From Liolophura sinensis (lineage: Eukaryota > Mollusca > Polyplacophora > Chitonida > Chitonidae): a stretch of DNA of 64,000 nt. How positions within the stretch are numbered: position 1 is the first letter of the stretch; each line of letters begins with the position of its first letter. The notes beneath the pieces were generated by a model, which had not been told where the DNA came from, did not search any database, and saw nothing but the letters and a program-made list of their open reading frames with translations. Of this stretch, positions 1 through 13,488 are shown piece after piece. Where the stretch lies: the NCBI RefSeq assembly GCF_032854445.1, contig NC_088300.1, positions 52,364,984-52,428,983 of the forward strand, in the 5' to 3' direction. A program made the position numbers and the translations under genes.

Positions 1-2459
1 TGTGAAATTAAGTTGCACATGTATACATGCCAAGCTGGAAGGTCTGTGTTAGTCCTTAATTTAGTTATAGCACAAATATTTATACATTTTTGTTGACAAT
101 TAATTGGGGTGACATGAGCTGTGTTTATAAAGGCTCTCCATATTGAAATGTTAAGAAAAATGTCATGCAGTTTGCAAGCTATATACCCACCCTCACTGCC
201 AAATTATTAGTTTTCTCTCCCCCCCCCCCATGTCTTTGTTTTATTAGATTATTATGTACTTCTTTTAGCATTCTCTGCCAGTTTGAAGTGTTCTGTCTGC
301 ATAAATCCTGTTTTCAGGCTTCCTGTCTGTATTGTAATATTGCAGGTCTGTCCCTGAAACACACCACATCTGACACTTGTGTTGTTAAACATGAGTGTGA
401 GATGTTTTCAGGTGATGACGATGGCGCCTAACTACTGGAATTTCTTGTATTTAATTTCTCACTTTTTTTGTAGGACAGTCGTTAAAACGTGTTTGTCTTT
501 TCCTCAGATGGCATCTAAGTACTTTTCTTACAGGCTATTAATCTGCTGTGTATAAGGTGACATTCTGAGTCAGTGGGAGTGTTTACTAGTAGTTCCTCTG
601 ACAGGAACAAAAGTTTATGTTATATGTACACGCATAGTATGTTGTATGTTTTGTTGAGGAAGTTTACATGACATTGTTTGTTTCATGGTAGAGATGATAT
701 ATGATGGCCAGGTGGGATTGATACATGGAATTGATCTCATATCTATATTGATCTTCTTGTTGCATGTTGTTCGTTTCTTGTCTGTTTTTGTTTATTGAAT
801 TGTTCCTCTAACTGTGTCATACTTCAGTAACCGCAAGTTTTATACATGTATGAAACAGAAACAACTGGTTTGGCAACATTTATATGCATTTTTGCACATA
901 TCTTCTAAATAACACTGAACATCACCACCATCCTACGTCATTGCTTCTTTTTGACCTGACCGTAATTACAACTGTTGTGTGTTGTAATGCTGTCATGTTA
1001 TGCACTTAAAAGTGTTGCTGCTGAGGAGTTTATTTGGACAGAAATATATGCAGCAAAAACTGTAGTGCCCCTTACAAGCAGTATTGGACAATTTGTAATA
1101 TAGGGTACCGTAAATTGAAACAACTGTATAGACGTATTATATGACTTTGGTGCAGCATTGCACACATTATCAAAACTTGTCTACAACTTCCATCGGTAAA
1201 TTCATTCTCCTGTTACCTTAGAAGAAGGAGTAGCCATCTTTTTTTTTTTTTTTTTTTTTTTTTTCTGATACAGCTACATGTAGGGGTACAAAGACTTTTG
1301 ATGTCAGTTGATTATCACCTGACAGGTGCTTGTCTCTACTAACCAGTGGTGAAACCCATGCCTATAAGACTGTGGTCCTTGCTGTTTAAACAGAAACATA
1401 TGGAAAAAAAGCATTTCTCAGGATGAGTCTTCAAGTAGAGCTGAACAGGCTAATTATATGCATTAATATGGATGTTTGAAGAGGTTCACATGAGTAAAAT
1501 CTTTAAGAAGTGAACAGCTTTATTATCTGCATTAGTGTGAGATTGCCTGGAAAACAAAACAAAACAAAAATAGGTTATAAACTTTAAAGTAAACACAATA
1601 TGATCGGTAGCTCAAAACTTAATTGGCAGGTGAATTATTTTATCGTTATGATTCTGGCAGATTTGGAGAACCTGTTACCCACTAATAACAACACTGTACA
1701 ACTATGGCCAGGTACATGCCAATAAAATCCTAACCCATACATGTGCAGCTATAGGAATATACCAACTCCTTCCTATGTCCTGTTTATGTGTTTACATGTA
1801 TGTATCTGTATATAGTGATCATGTCTGCATATTCAGTGTGGCCTGACACATCCAGTAAATGAAATTCTCCCTTGACAAGAGACAATATCTTCAGGTCAAA
1901 TATACTTTGTTTTTACTGACTTGGTTTACATGTACTGTATCTGAGTATCTGTATATCATAGGGGATGTTTTGTCCATTTAATGTATGTCAGAATCTGTTT
2001 AAAAAAAAATGAAGAAATTATTTGTTATGTGTGGTGTTTTGGTCTGTTTGATCTTGGTTGTAAATGTTTTATTTGTTTCATAAATAGTGATGAATTTTGA
2101 AATTTTAAAAAGTGTATGTGTAAATATCGGTAAAGCCCTTTATTCAATTTCAGAAATGTCCCTCAAAACTGATTTTTTTAAATAACAGTTAAAAACATGG
2201 ACCAGCTTCCCTTGCAATGCGCATATTGGTCGCTAACAAAAATCTTCTGCTTTAATATGTACATGTATTTATGTCCCATATATGGTGTGTTAATTGACAC
2301 TATATATCTATTGATGTTCCATGATAATTAACTCAAGTGCGATCTATGCAGCAGCTGATGTACGCTTAATGAAAACAGCAACGACTATGGTCATTAATAC
2401 TAATACTGTATTTACTAAGTGGCTGCTCTCATAATTACTACTGGACTTTACTCCCCCAG
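1..2459. other. Upstream or intronic sequence of troponin T, no exon identified
   Basis: AT-rich sequence before the first recognised troponin T exon. It contains a C-run near 220-229 and a poly-T tract at about 1239-1264. I found no open frame with splice sites that could serve as the initiator exon, so this is most likely intron, with the promoter outside the window; a very short 5' exon could be missed. Confidence 0.5.
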
Positions 2460-5400
2460 GGAGGAAGCCCCCTCGGCCCCAGCACCAGCGGCACCAGCGT
2501 AAGTCCTGCTCTCTCGCTCACAACGCTATGCTTACCTCCCCTTGTCAGTATCAGGCCAGATTTCCTGGAAAGACTCAATATTACATATTGTAATATGAAG
2601 AATAAAAAAAGAAAAGGTGAAAAAGCAAAACTGTGTAGTCTGACATGCTAAGTCATTCTGCAGAGTTACATGTTATTATGTTATGAGCGGAGACCACAAA
2701 GTAATAATCCCTGCTAAAATATTTTGAGCGAGGTTTCCAGAAGAAAATTTATGTCAGATAGTGCTTGAATGGAACCAAGACCAGAATAAAGGTCTAAATC
2801 TTTTGTAGTTTGAACTGAGTTTTCTGTGAGAAATCTGGTCCTGTTCATGTAACTCAGCTTGTGTGTGTGTGGGATTGTTGTAAAGTGTGCTGGTAATTCT
2901 GGTAACAACAGTATCTACAGGTACATGTACCTTCCACAGCCTAATTCTGCATTTATCTGTCATAGTAACGAAAGCTGTAGCTTTCTACTTGACTGCATCC
3001 ATGTCAGTCATGTACAGTGTAAGTGTCGCCAAAATCTCTCATAATTTGTGTTTAAGTTAAGCATGAACAAACTTAATCCAATCATTAGGATTTTTTCATA
3101 TCAAAGGCTCATTAAATCTCAGACTGACTGAAAATAAGAACATTATTATATATACTGTAGAATGTGGGATGATGTCTTTAACTCATTTCATTTCAATTGT
3201 TTCTTTTTTATTAATATTGAACCAGACTGCATGTCTGATTGTGACGTCTAAACATGTCAGTTAATGGTAATCTTTTAATCATTTCATTTTGATAAGTAAT
3301 GCATCCTGGAAGTAAAGCATTGCAGTCATGCGGTGTTATGTGGTGTGATTTTCTGAGTAATAATGTATACTATGTCAGAAAATTTTCATGTTGTCTTATC
3401 CTGGCCTTGATTTTGTGTTTCACCTTAACTTATTTTCACTTGTATCTGTAGAAATTATTAATAGTGTTATCATCACCTGTTGATTGGTTACCTAACTGTA
3501 ATACTAAACTGTCATTACCTATATAGTATATGTATAACTCAATGCTTCTACTACTATTTTGATTTAACCTGAAAATAATTACTTCTTATCAGTTATCCTT
3601 TAACTGAAATTTGACTCCATGTCTTCCCTGTCCAAGATTTATATCCTTAGTTTTGTGTTGCGCTACTGGTAAAAAGTGGCTTGTAGAATGTTGTTGACTG
3701 AAACTTTCAAGTGTAAAAGACATCTAGCTGAACCTCAGTCTCTTAAGGCAATATTTGACTTTACGTTTGTGACGTTATACTGACGGAAGAGCCCTAAAAG
3801 CTGACAGATGAAATGCAGTACTGCATGACACAGATGTCAACTATTCCATACAAGGAAATATTTGACCAAGGTCTGGTTTTATGAAGCATACTTTGTGTTA
3901 AGTGGCCCTTAACTAAGTGTACTTTATAGCTCTACCACATACATCGTCATGTTGGTTAAGGGCTTACTTAGCTAAGTCAGAAACCGGCCCCAGAATTGTT
4001 TTAGCAAGATTACCATCTCTAATCATTGCTTTTCTTTCAACATTTTCTACTCAAAGAATACGTGGTCATTTCTCTGAAAGATCTTGTTTTGGTTACTGTA
4101 AGTGATTTCATTCATGACTATTTAAGGTGCGAAACTGAGGCACAGATAGACTATTTGTGCTATACATTGCATTCTTCTTGCAGCAGACTGTTCTGTTAAA
4201 TATAAACACATTGAGATTCCATTAGATGAATGGGATATTATGTTATAATAAACATAACACAATCTGCCATTACTCAGACAACAGACTTTCTGTTAAACTT
4301 GACAGACTATTTTTTTATGTGTAGTGAGTCAGAAGCCTAAACTACATGTACCTGTAGAAAGATTGTGTGAATTGGCTGACATAAGACTGGACTAACAGAG
4401 AAGTAACCTGGTATTTCCAGGTGATTTGTGGCCTGAGTGTATTCCCTTTAAGTAACCACCTGTATTCACCTGTGACTAATTCTCCCAGCCCTTTTTGTTT
4501 ACTTTTCCCTATATTAGGACTGAGGAAATTAAACCGTCTGCAGCCAAGTACGTAAGACACCTCAACTAAGTTTCGGCTTCATTATTTTCTTCTGTGTGTA
4601 CCCTTGAGTTTGATTTTATCTCCATCCTGGTGTGGTGTATTATTTCTTACCTTGTTGTATGCTGAAGGAAATTAAATATGATGTAGGTCTCTGGTTGTTC
4701 ATTAAGTTAGCAAGATATTGCATGTGATGCAAGCATGTAGTGCTGAAACCTGTTGTAACTTGCAATTTCATAGTAGATCTTCTAAAATTTGTATGATTTC
4801 TTTCATAGTTTTATAGAAAAAAGTTTCTTTTCAGCATGGCTGTGGCTTCATTTTTCCTAAATTATAGAATTTGTCAATGATTAGTTTGAAAGGTTACCAA
4901 TTGCAGTTGAAGTACTGGTAGATTATCAGATGACCAGATGTTAGTGGAGTGTGAGTATGCTGTGAATATATAGTAACAGTACCTAGAAGGTAGTTCAAGA
5001 GTATCAAACCAGATAGACTACCTGGTTGGGTTATGGCATAAAGAATACTTGTGTGTGATAAGACACATGCAAATAGGGTGACATTCTAAGCATTGGCTGA
5101 TCCATTCCTTTGTGAGTCAAGAAGCATGAATGATTTCCAGCCTTACACAAGATAAAAAGTTTTTTGATGTGTGATAGTTGGCTTGCTATGTCCTTTTTCT
5201 GCTAGCTTTTTTCTGAGCAGTGTGATGTCCAAGAATTGCCATCTGGATATCAACAAGTGAAATCCATTTATTAACTCATTTTAGTTTGTGTGAAGATAAA
5301 TGTCAAGTTATATATTGAACATTTCATGACTAATTTAAAGTATGTTTTGTTATTAGACAGTGAAAGATTAATATTAATTGTATTCTTTAAAGATTAAATG

Positions 5401-8400
5401 GAAATTCAGTATAAATTAGTTTCTCTTGCAGGAAGTTTGACTAGGCTACTTCACGAGCAGAGAAGGCATGTTTGAGAGAAGCATTTGATACCTAGGATAT
5501 GATGTCTGTTCCACTATTCTGTTGCATATGTAATCATCTTGGACTACATTTCTTCTTTGTAGACATGATGAAGATGAAGGGAGGAGGAGAATGGAGGTAA
5601 CATATTTTATTGTGAAATAATAACATTAGAAACACCAAAAATGAGAATTCTGAATGCCCATACATACACATTAATAGCTACTCTGTTTTACCTGGAAAAA
5701 TGCCCTTTGTCATGGTTCCAGTCAGGCTGTACCAGTCTACAGGTGACTAAATGTATGGTGCCTCTCTGTGAACCATGAAATGTAAGGTTAAACTCTAATT
5801 ACACATATATATAAGTGTAATAGTTTTAGTAGTCAAATGTGGCCAGAAGATAAACTCTAGTGACACACTCTGCTTAATTATGATTCATTCATCCACCCTA
5901 CCAGACCAATTGTTATTTTTTTGTGCTGTTTGATTAATTCCTTAGAAGAAACGCTTATATGTTTGCATCAAAATTTTAAGGCCTTTCTGCGCTTCTGCAA
6001 GTGTATTTTTACAGGTCAAAGCTTAAAAGAAAATTCAGAATTAGGTCAATGTCTTCCTAGTAGTGAGGCAGGTGAACTGGTAATTTGCAAGTGGGTTCAT
6101 TATTGGGATTTAATTAAAGTTCATTTACTTTCATTTTCAATATGTCATTCGTTATGTCTTCAGGTATAAAGGTTTTAGTAAGACAGCTTTCATTGCACAC
6201 AGAAATAATCTTTATCATAATTTGAAGCCAACAGTTGCTGTGGCATCTCAGTGAAGTGACACCTCTGCTCACAAAACTGCGGTAGTGTACAAACATCTTA
6301 CTGATGTTTTGAATGTTTCCATGCAGGAAGCCAAGAAGGCACGAGCAGAGAAGCAGGCACAAGAAATGGCAGAGTATGAAGAGATGCGTAAAGAGGAGAG
6401 AGAAAGGGAACAGGCTGACATCCAGGCTTTGAGAGAGAGGCGGGTAAGATCCAAATAAATGAACCAGCTCATTCATTTCTCACCGTATTTTATGTTTTGA
6501 CCTCAAAGAGGATAGGGTAGACATAGTTCAGATCAGGTGTAATATCCGAAATATTAGGGTATCTCATTATGTACATGCACAATCACCCAGGAGTGCCAGA
6601 CCAATGTGTTCAAGTCTAGCTCTTGCTGGCGTGTTCTCTGGTCGTACATGGAAAGCTCTGCCAGGAACCTGCAGATGGACATGGATTTCCCCCATACGCT
6701 GTCCAGTTTCCTCCCTTCACAATACTCGCCGTCGTGTAAGTGAAGTAAGTGCATGTGTAAGTGAAATAATTTGGAGTATGGCATATGGCACCGATCATAT
6801 ATGGTGTGACAGAAATGTTTGGGTATGATGTCATTACATAAATATAGATTCACATACAGATTTCTATATAGTCTGAGCTCTCAAAGGGTTAGGGTAAAAT
6901 GTGTAAACATGATTTACAGGTGGTCCAGTCCCAGAAATAAATAAATATATAAATAAATAAATAAACAAGCAACAATATAAGAATCACAAACTTGGCATAA
7001 TCACAATCGGATGAGCTATGGGTAGAAGTTGAGACTTTACAATTAAAATGAAGACATCACCTGATTTATATTGCAGGCTCAGCGCCTGAAGGAACGTGAA
7101 GAAGAAGAGAAGCGCACTGCTGAGCTCCGGGCACAGGAAGATGCTAGGAGGAGGGCAGAAGAGGTCAGTTGATCAAGGACTACTGCACAGTTGTACTAGG
7201 TTTTGTGGCAGCTTCTGCCTGGAGAAACCTTCCAAGTTTGACCAAAGCTTTAGCTTTTAAGTATTGGATGAACAAGTTTGACAGTAGTGGACACTCAGGT
7301 GTGATCGAAGTTGGTGGACGAAATTGACAATAGTACAAAGGAGACAGCAGTGGATGGACAAACATGGAAATATTGGATGGACGAAGGTGACAGTAAAGTG
7401 AATGTACAAATGCAACAGTAGTAGAAACATGACAGTAGTGATTGTACAAATGTGAGAGTAGTGAAAGGACAAAGGTAAGAGTAAAGTGAATGGACCAAGT
7501 TGACATTAATGAATAGATAAAGGTTACAACTGAATGTTTTGTTACTGTTTCAGGAAGAGAGGAGGAAGAAGAAGGCTGAGGAGGAGAGGGAGAGGAAAGA
7601 AGAGAGAGAGAGGAAAAGGCAGGCGGCTGAGGAGAGACTTAAGCCCAAAAAACCCAACTATGTCATCACAAAGAAAGGAGATGGATCAGTCAGCCAGGCC
7701 CCGGTTCGTGTCATTACCTTTCATTTCAGTTGCTCTTTGCCTTTCTTGTATAGTTTTGGTTAATGGTTGCGTTCTCTGTATGTATACTGTACATATGTGA
7801 ACATTGGACTAATTGAAAAAGTGAAAATATGATGGTAAGATCATAAAAGCTTTAATTTCTCACTTTGTTTATTTTGACAAAGAAATACTCTAAGTGGGTA
7901 AATCATTGCCTTCAGATGTTTATGGATACGTTCCTTTACTGTCTGTTTTGTATTTTAAAAACAGCTGATTAATTTGTGTGACTGTAAAATTAGTGTTTGG
8001 TTTGTCTTACACTGACCTTTTACTGACTTCTGTATTGTTTTGATACTTCACACAAGTTTCTTTCAGCAAGTTTAAGAATTGACTAGCATTTAGTCCCATG
8101 TCATGCCTTCCCCTCAAAGCTGCCTTTGATTGAACTATGAACCCATCTGCATGGACATGTATGCACATATGTAACAAATGGCTTGATTGGCACAATTAAA
8201 TTGTATCACTAGACAAAAAGTATATATACATATAGTATCTTTAATTCTTAGTTATTAAGGTTTAAGAAAATTGCTTCAGATTTACTGTTTGCATAAAGAG
8301 CTACATTTAGTTCGTGCAAATGTATCTGTTTCGAAAGCCATTGTTTCCCTGTTTTATCATGTTTTCGTCGCAATACTTCTGGTATGTACAAGTGAAGTAG

Positions 8401-11400
8401 TGTAAAGCCATAATCAGTCTTTCATGTTGTTTCTTGAGGAAGCTCCTTTCATTTTGGGAGGAAATAGCAACTTGTCTTGCTGTAAACCTACCAATTTTTT
8501 TACCAGATGTGTTAGTGGTGACATGCCAATCAGGCCTTATGTCTTTGTGCACATAGCGTTTGCGATGGTTATGAGCTGGCAAAATGCGAATACACAAACA
8601 AACACTTAAGGCGTATATAAAAACACCCAAAATGATTCTGATTAATAAAACTGCAGGCTTAACAAGATTATGCTAACTCTTGAAGATAATTAATTAACAA
8701 TGAACATGATAATCTACTGAAACATTAAATCCTGTACAATGTATAACTGAAAATGGTGACTGTAACCATGTACACGTCTTTATTCCAGTATACAAATACT
8801 TTGCTGCGCTTCAACTACATGCTCCGTGGCATTGCTCAGCAATTAATATCTAACATTTTACTAAAGATTTGTTGAGTTTGATATAATTTTTCTCAAAAGT
8901 ATGTGCAATGCCCCAGTTTTATTGAACACAAGCTACCTTAAGTGATATAATTGAAGTAATTATTGCGTAAATTTCCACTGGAAGTTTATCACACTGCACT
9001 TACTGCGATGCTTTGCGGCGCCTGCGTGGAAATCGCAGTCATTGTGTGGTATTGAATTCAGTAATAAATGAAGCAATCTTTTTCAGATAACTCCGACCAA
9101 ATCCTGTCCGTTTAATACCATGTCAGTAAAATACCTAAATCAGGATAAATGGATGGCCCAGCCTCTCATTTTTCCAAGCAGCGGATAGAGTAAAAATGGA
9201 TTCATAGCCATTGTACCCAATGAATATTTCCATTGGATTTTGCGGAGAGATCCATTGCGTTCATTGGCTATGATACCATTCCGTTGTGCTCTGGAATGTG
9301 AGAAAGGCTCTCAAGGTAAACTTGTTAACGACATAATAAGTATTGACTTAGGAGTAAATGATACAGAACAGATTCCCTCATTGAACTGGTATGACCAAAT
9401 GTAATGACAACTCGCTTGTGTTGCTCTCTTCATGGCACACCCAAGTTTACCAGTCGCCTATCATAAACCTCCAACTTTACTAAAATGGCTGTCAATGGCT
9501 ACAATGCATATGGAACACAAGAAATACTGTTAGATAGAAAATCACTTGCCTTTAAAAAATGTGACAGAGTCAGTCTCTGAACGGAATTGATGATTGTTAT
9601 TTCTTTGACTTTGAAGGCTTTTATTTGATAGGTATACATGTACAAACAAAAATTTATGAAAAGTCAAAAAAAAAAAGTTTAAACTAATATATTTGTTTCA
9701 CTCTTAACATTCCCCAGTTTGTTGAGTTAATTTATCTAATTTTCATTCCATGTTTGTCCTAAAATCTTAATTCATTAGTTGAATTTTTTCAAATTTATCA
9801 AGTCCATTTTAATAATAATTGTAATAAATGTGAAGCAGCCTGTGAATAACTATACAGTCTACGTGTATGTTTTTCATTGTGCTGGAGTAGTTGAGAGTTT
9901 TAAGGGCATCCTACTGAGAAGTGTTCAAACCCTCTGTACAGTGTGCTGTCCAGCGATTTTGAAATGTCTCCCTGTCTGTCCGTTTGTCTGTCCAACTGTC
10001 CTCAAACTGTTTGAAGTGAGTAGTCTTGGGTGCAAGCCGAGTGGATTTGGAAATGCAATACTGGCTGTGGTTGTCAGTTAGTATGGTACGTATACTGGTC
10101 AAGAGGGAACTATCTTTTAAGACCTTTTTTTAAATGCTACCCCTATTGCATAGAAGGAGATGTCAATGGGCCGTGAGATCTACCAAAAGTCTAAGGAGCA
10201 GCTTGAGGAGGAGAAGAGAGCCATCTTAGCCCAGAGAATCCCTGTCCTGCAAGTTGAGGGGCTCGACAGCAACCGCCTCACAGAGAAGGCCAAGGAACTT
10301 CACGCCCTCATCCGCAAATTAGAGGGAGACAAATATGATCTGGAACAGCAGTTTAAACGCCAACAGTATGATGTGAGTAGTCTGAAAGGTGTTTTAGGTT
10401 TCGTTCATTTTGGTTAACATTGAGAAAAAATATGAATATGAATTTTATATCAAAATCCCGACAATAGCAATAGAGTAGGGCCTTTTTTTTGTAGTGTAGG
10501 TCATGTAATGTCCAACAAACATAGGCCCTATGTTCACTGAGGGTATAAGTTGAAAAATTGCTAGTTGTCACAGTTTTGCACAAAATGTTTCACGAAGCCC
10601 AATTTACTAAGGGACAGGAATATATATCTGTTTCTTTTTCCACTGCAGCCTGCCAAGAATTTAGCTTTGAATTTTAGACTTATGTCAGTTTCATCATTGA
10701 CATGTATTGTCATAGATTTGTATTTAACATACTATTACCATTTCCATTAAAGACTGCTTCATTTGAGAATTATAATATTTGATGTTCATATACAGTGTAT
10801 TTATTCATTGTCAATATTTTCAACTTCAGATGATTGAATTACAAGAGCGAGCTAGGCAGATGAACAAAGGGTGAGTATTACACATGTATTCTGGTACTGC
10901 TATGTTTTACGATCAGAGAAATTATTTAAAGTTCAATGTTAGAGGTTAATGTTTGTCAAATTACATGTATAACATCAGCTGTACTGATGATAGTTTTTAT
11001 TTTCTTGCAATAAAAAATATAGTTCACCTGGAGAATTGTGATCCTGTTGGAGTTTGAACCACTGGCCTTTGTTATTGCTTTACTCTACCTGTAGTATGAG
11101 TCTCTTCCCATGCTAATAGTTCATGATCATTGAAAGGGTTTGTACAAAGTCAGTCTTTAGTTTAAAGTCAACCAGTATTTGGATGTAAGAGTACCTTACT
11201 TAACAGAACAAATCATATATTCAGCCACCTGAAACATAGCCCATGACTGTATTTCAGCAAAAAGGGAGTGTCCAGTGTACAGGTGGACGAGTCGTAAGTT
11301 GCATTTGTTGCCTTGAACAAAAACACATTGCATTGTGATGTTGTGGATATATGGACTAAGGTTTTCTAAACTGAGACTAATTTTCATATACCAGGAGCAA

Positions 11401-13488
11401 ATCATTATTTCTGTTATCTCATTAATTGGAAAATTTTAACATAAAACCATTTTACGTAAAACACATTTCTGTTTGAGAGGAGGTTTCAGATGAATTTAAT
11501 TTTACATGCAGTAGTTGTCTTAGTCATTGTGCTCATTTGCACCTGTTGGATTTAGTTTTTAACTTCATTTGCTTTTGCACTTTGCATGAAAAATGATTAC
11601 ACAGTTTTATTGTCTTTTTGTGTGTTTTTTAAAAATTTATTTAAAATTTTTTTTTTAGTGTTTTTATTTTCAGTGGTTTTTTTGTATAAAATGCATGTGA
11701 TTGATATTGTGCTGTAATGTTGATACTCTGTTCTTCTGTCAGCGGTTTTGCCTTTGTCTCAATGTCGTCACACTGAATAGCTGAAGTCAGTCTGTTTTAC
11801 TGATACATTACAGTTTGTGAAGTTGTTAACTAAGTGTATTTCCTTCTGCACTTTTGTAGTGTGGTTTTCTTGTAGTTTGCATGGTTTGTTTGTTTCAGTT
11901 TTGGTTTCCAACATTTGAGAGAGAAGTTTTGTGCAAGCTATACGGTATGTGTAGTCCTTATAGTTTCTTGGACATGGAATAATTTATCACCAGAATCGAT
12001 TTTGCTGGGTAAAATTCTTATTGAAGTTGAAAGTATGCATTCTTTTGCCAGTAACAAAAGGGTCAGCCAAGCTATGGATTGTCAGAGTGGTTTGGCGCTA
12101 GCTTACCACTTTTACCCTTGTGGAAGGCTCGATAGCATTTTATACTCTCAAAAATTTCAAATTTAAATCCCATGATTCTTCATTGGATTGGTCGGACCTG
12201 AAAGCCAGTAAAATGCATGTAGTTTGTTCTGCATTTAGTCCACTGGCTGGCATAGAGCACCATGTATGGGTAATTTGAAGAACTGGCTCAGACTCTGCAG
12301 GAAACCAGCATTCCACAGGCTCAAAGGATGTCCCAAATGAGAGGATGTTATTGCTTATATATGATGAAGATGTGCTTGGTTTGTTACGAAATAGACATCA
12401 TGAGAGGGTGCATAGTGTGAAAATGTTGAAAGCAGTTTTGTGTCTCGCAAAACGTAAATTACAGTACAAGGTTACACCTTTACCACCCTGCTAAATCATG
12501 TTGTATGGAAGTTCCAATTTATCATAGCTGTCCAGATTAGATGGATGCTCAGTTGCTCAGGCATGATAAGGATTACATGTCACCACCTGTAGTAGTGTGA
12601 ATGGAATTTCCTAACTGCACCTCTTGGTAATTCTGCTCAAAAGTTATGCATAACAGTAGAGGGTATAATGGATTGTTATACCATGTATCGAATGTATATT
12701 TGATCATGGAAACACGGTCAGCAGAAAGGTAAATATTATTAAACATATCTTTGTAGGTTCTGTTCCTACAAATTCTACAAAAAGCAAAGAGTTACAATTA
12801 TGTTAAAATACCTCTGAAGTAAAGAGTCAAACATGGAAATGAACTATTTGTAAATCATCAGCTGACAGTGTCTTTACAACGTTTAAAACTTTTCATTGAA
12901 CCGTATGAATTGAGCAGTCTGATCTCTTGTTAAGATAACTGAAGAACAAATGCAACCCATTGTGTGGATACTAAGAGTAAGAACAAAGTGTCCTGTCTTT
13001 TCAGTTTCGATCGCTTGGCTGATAAGCACACAGGTGCCCCGGTGAGTAAGCAGTGATCATTCACCTTTACTTGTATGTAGTGGAAATAAAGATCCTGTAA
13101 GGTTTGCAATACACCTGTAATGAACTACTTGTACCTGATTTTAGATATGAGTTTTGTCAATTTTACAGCCATGTGTAACAGCTCTGGGTGAAATATATGG
13201 TCAAGGTTTAAACCGCAGGTCTTTCGCAGAAAGGAAGCGAACTTTTGAACAGGTAAGATTTGGTATGAGGTGATTTTAAAAGTTTATCTTCATTTATTTT
13301 GCTATTGCTGACGACAGCCCAAGATTGCGCTATGCAGCAAGTATGAGCGTCATACAGACCACAGGACTTATGTGGAGAGGAAGGACCTGTTTGAAGAGTT
13401 GGCAAAGGAACCTCCACCGGTTGAAATCCAGCATGTGGATGTTCCCTGGGGCCAGTCGGCTGGAGAGGCGACTGAGGCTGCCGAGTAA
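2460..13488 (+). CDS. TnT: Troponin T, 3' part (N-terminal exons lie outside the window or are unseen)
   Basis: Tropomyosin-binding subunit of the troponin complex on striated-muscle thin filaments. Exons with GT-AG borders and matching phases: 2460-2498, 5563-5596, 6327-6443, 7077-7163, 7554-7703, 10154-10372, 10830-10870, 13005-13041, 13169-13252 (possibly optional) and 13318-13488, together about 325 codons to TAA. The product starts with an Ala/Pro-rich and acidic stretch, then a long Glu/Arg/Lys helix (6327-7600), the motif KPKKPNYVITKK, and the conserved troponin-T core (KAKELHALIRKLEGDKYDLE) that pairs with troponin I, followed by SKYERHTDHRTYVERKDLFE. These resemble the insect troponin T core motifs EKYDLEERQKRQ and SKYERRVDTRSY. 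Unlike insect proteins it has no poly-Glu tail and ends GEATEAAE. The donor at 7703 (GTTCGT) is weak. No initiator exon was found in 1-2459. The family call is secure; small N-terminal exons may be missed. Confidence 0.94.
3868..3992. mobile_element. MITE-like palindrome in a troponin T intron
   Basis: The left arm (GGTCTGGTTTTATGAAGC ... GTGGCCCTTAACTA) is imperfectly repeated in inverse at the right end (GGTTAAGGGCTTACTTAG ... AAACCGGCCCC), with about 35 bases between the arms. No coding capacity. The structure fits a non-autonomous DNA transposon remnant, but target-site duplications were not established. Confidence 0.45.
4189..4316. mobile_element. Partial copy of the AACAGAAAGTCTGTT-type MITE
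   Basis: This intronic stretch shares a series of blocks, in order, with the complete palindromic element at 35123-35393: TTCTGTTAAATATAA, GGATATTATGTT and ACAGACTTTCTGTTAAA. The left terminal arm is missing, so it is a truncated relative. Confidence 0.5.
6577..6790 (+). mobile_element. tRNA-derived SINE, family B, sense on +
   Basis: Reverse complement of the family B consensus seen elsewhere in the window. The order is a tRNA-like B box (GTTCAAGTC), then TGCAGATGGACATGG, TTTCCTCCCTTCACAATACT and CGCCGTCGTGTAAGTGAA. It lies in the troponin T intron after the exon ending at 6443 and is diverged. Confidence 0.6.
7270..7530. repeat. Degenerate minisatellite just before a troponin T exon
   Basis: Repeated variants of GTGACAGTAGTGAATG followed by TACAAA or GGACAAA, spaced roughly 25-40 bases, fill the intron between the exons ending at 7163 and starting at 7554. 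The repetition accounts for the overlapping open frames on the minus strand here, which are not genes. Confidence 0.55.
7704..10153. other. Troponin T intron with one palindromic element
   Basis: A 2.45-kb intron between two phase-0 exons. Apart from the palindrome at 9158-9312 I see no exon, RNA gene or recognisable repeat. Confidence 0.6.
9158..9312. mobile_element. MITE-like palindrome in a troponin T intron
   Basis: The ends are inverted repeats: AGCCTCTCATTTTTCCA at the left, and its imperfect complement TGGAATGTGAGAAAGGCT at the right. Inner inverted blocks follow (ATGGATTCATAGCCATTG against TTCATTGGCTATGATACCAT). No open frame. It fits a non-autonomous DNA transposon. Confidence 0.55.
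10871..13004. other. Troponin T intron, nothing recognised
   Basis: A 2.1-kb AT-rich intron that splits a Gly codon (GG at the donor side, T after the acceptor TTTTCAG). No repeat family or extra exon was identified with confidence. Confidence 0.6.
13169..13252 (+). CDS. TnT: Troponin T extra exon, probably alternatively spliced
   Basis: An 84-base open exon (28 codons, phase 0 at both ends) sits between the TGAP exon (ends 13041) and the final exon (starts 13318). It has a good acceptor (TTTTACAG) and a strong donor (CAG/GTAAGA). Its second half, RRSFAERKRTFEQ, aligns with HRTYVERKDLFEE of the following exon, as if the exon had been duplicated. Because the neighbouring exons also join in frame without it, it can be included or skipped without breaking the protein. 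Confidence 0.7.

Noticed and set aside
7534-7800. 88-codon frame overlapping a troponin T exon
   Set aside because: Different frame from the conserved KPKKPNYVITKK-coding exon and runs into intron.
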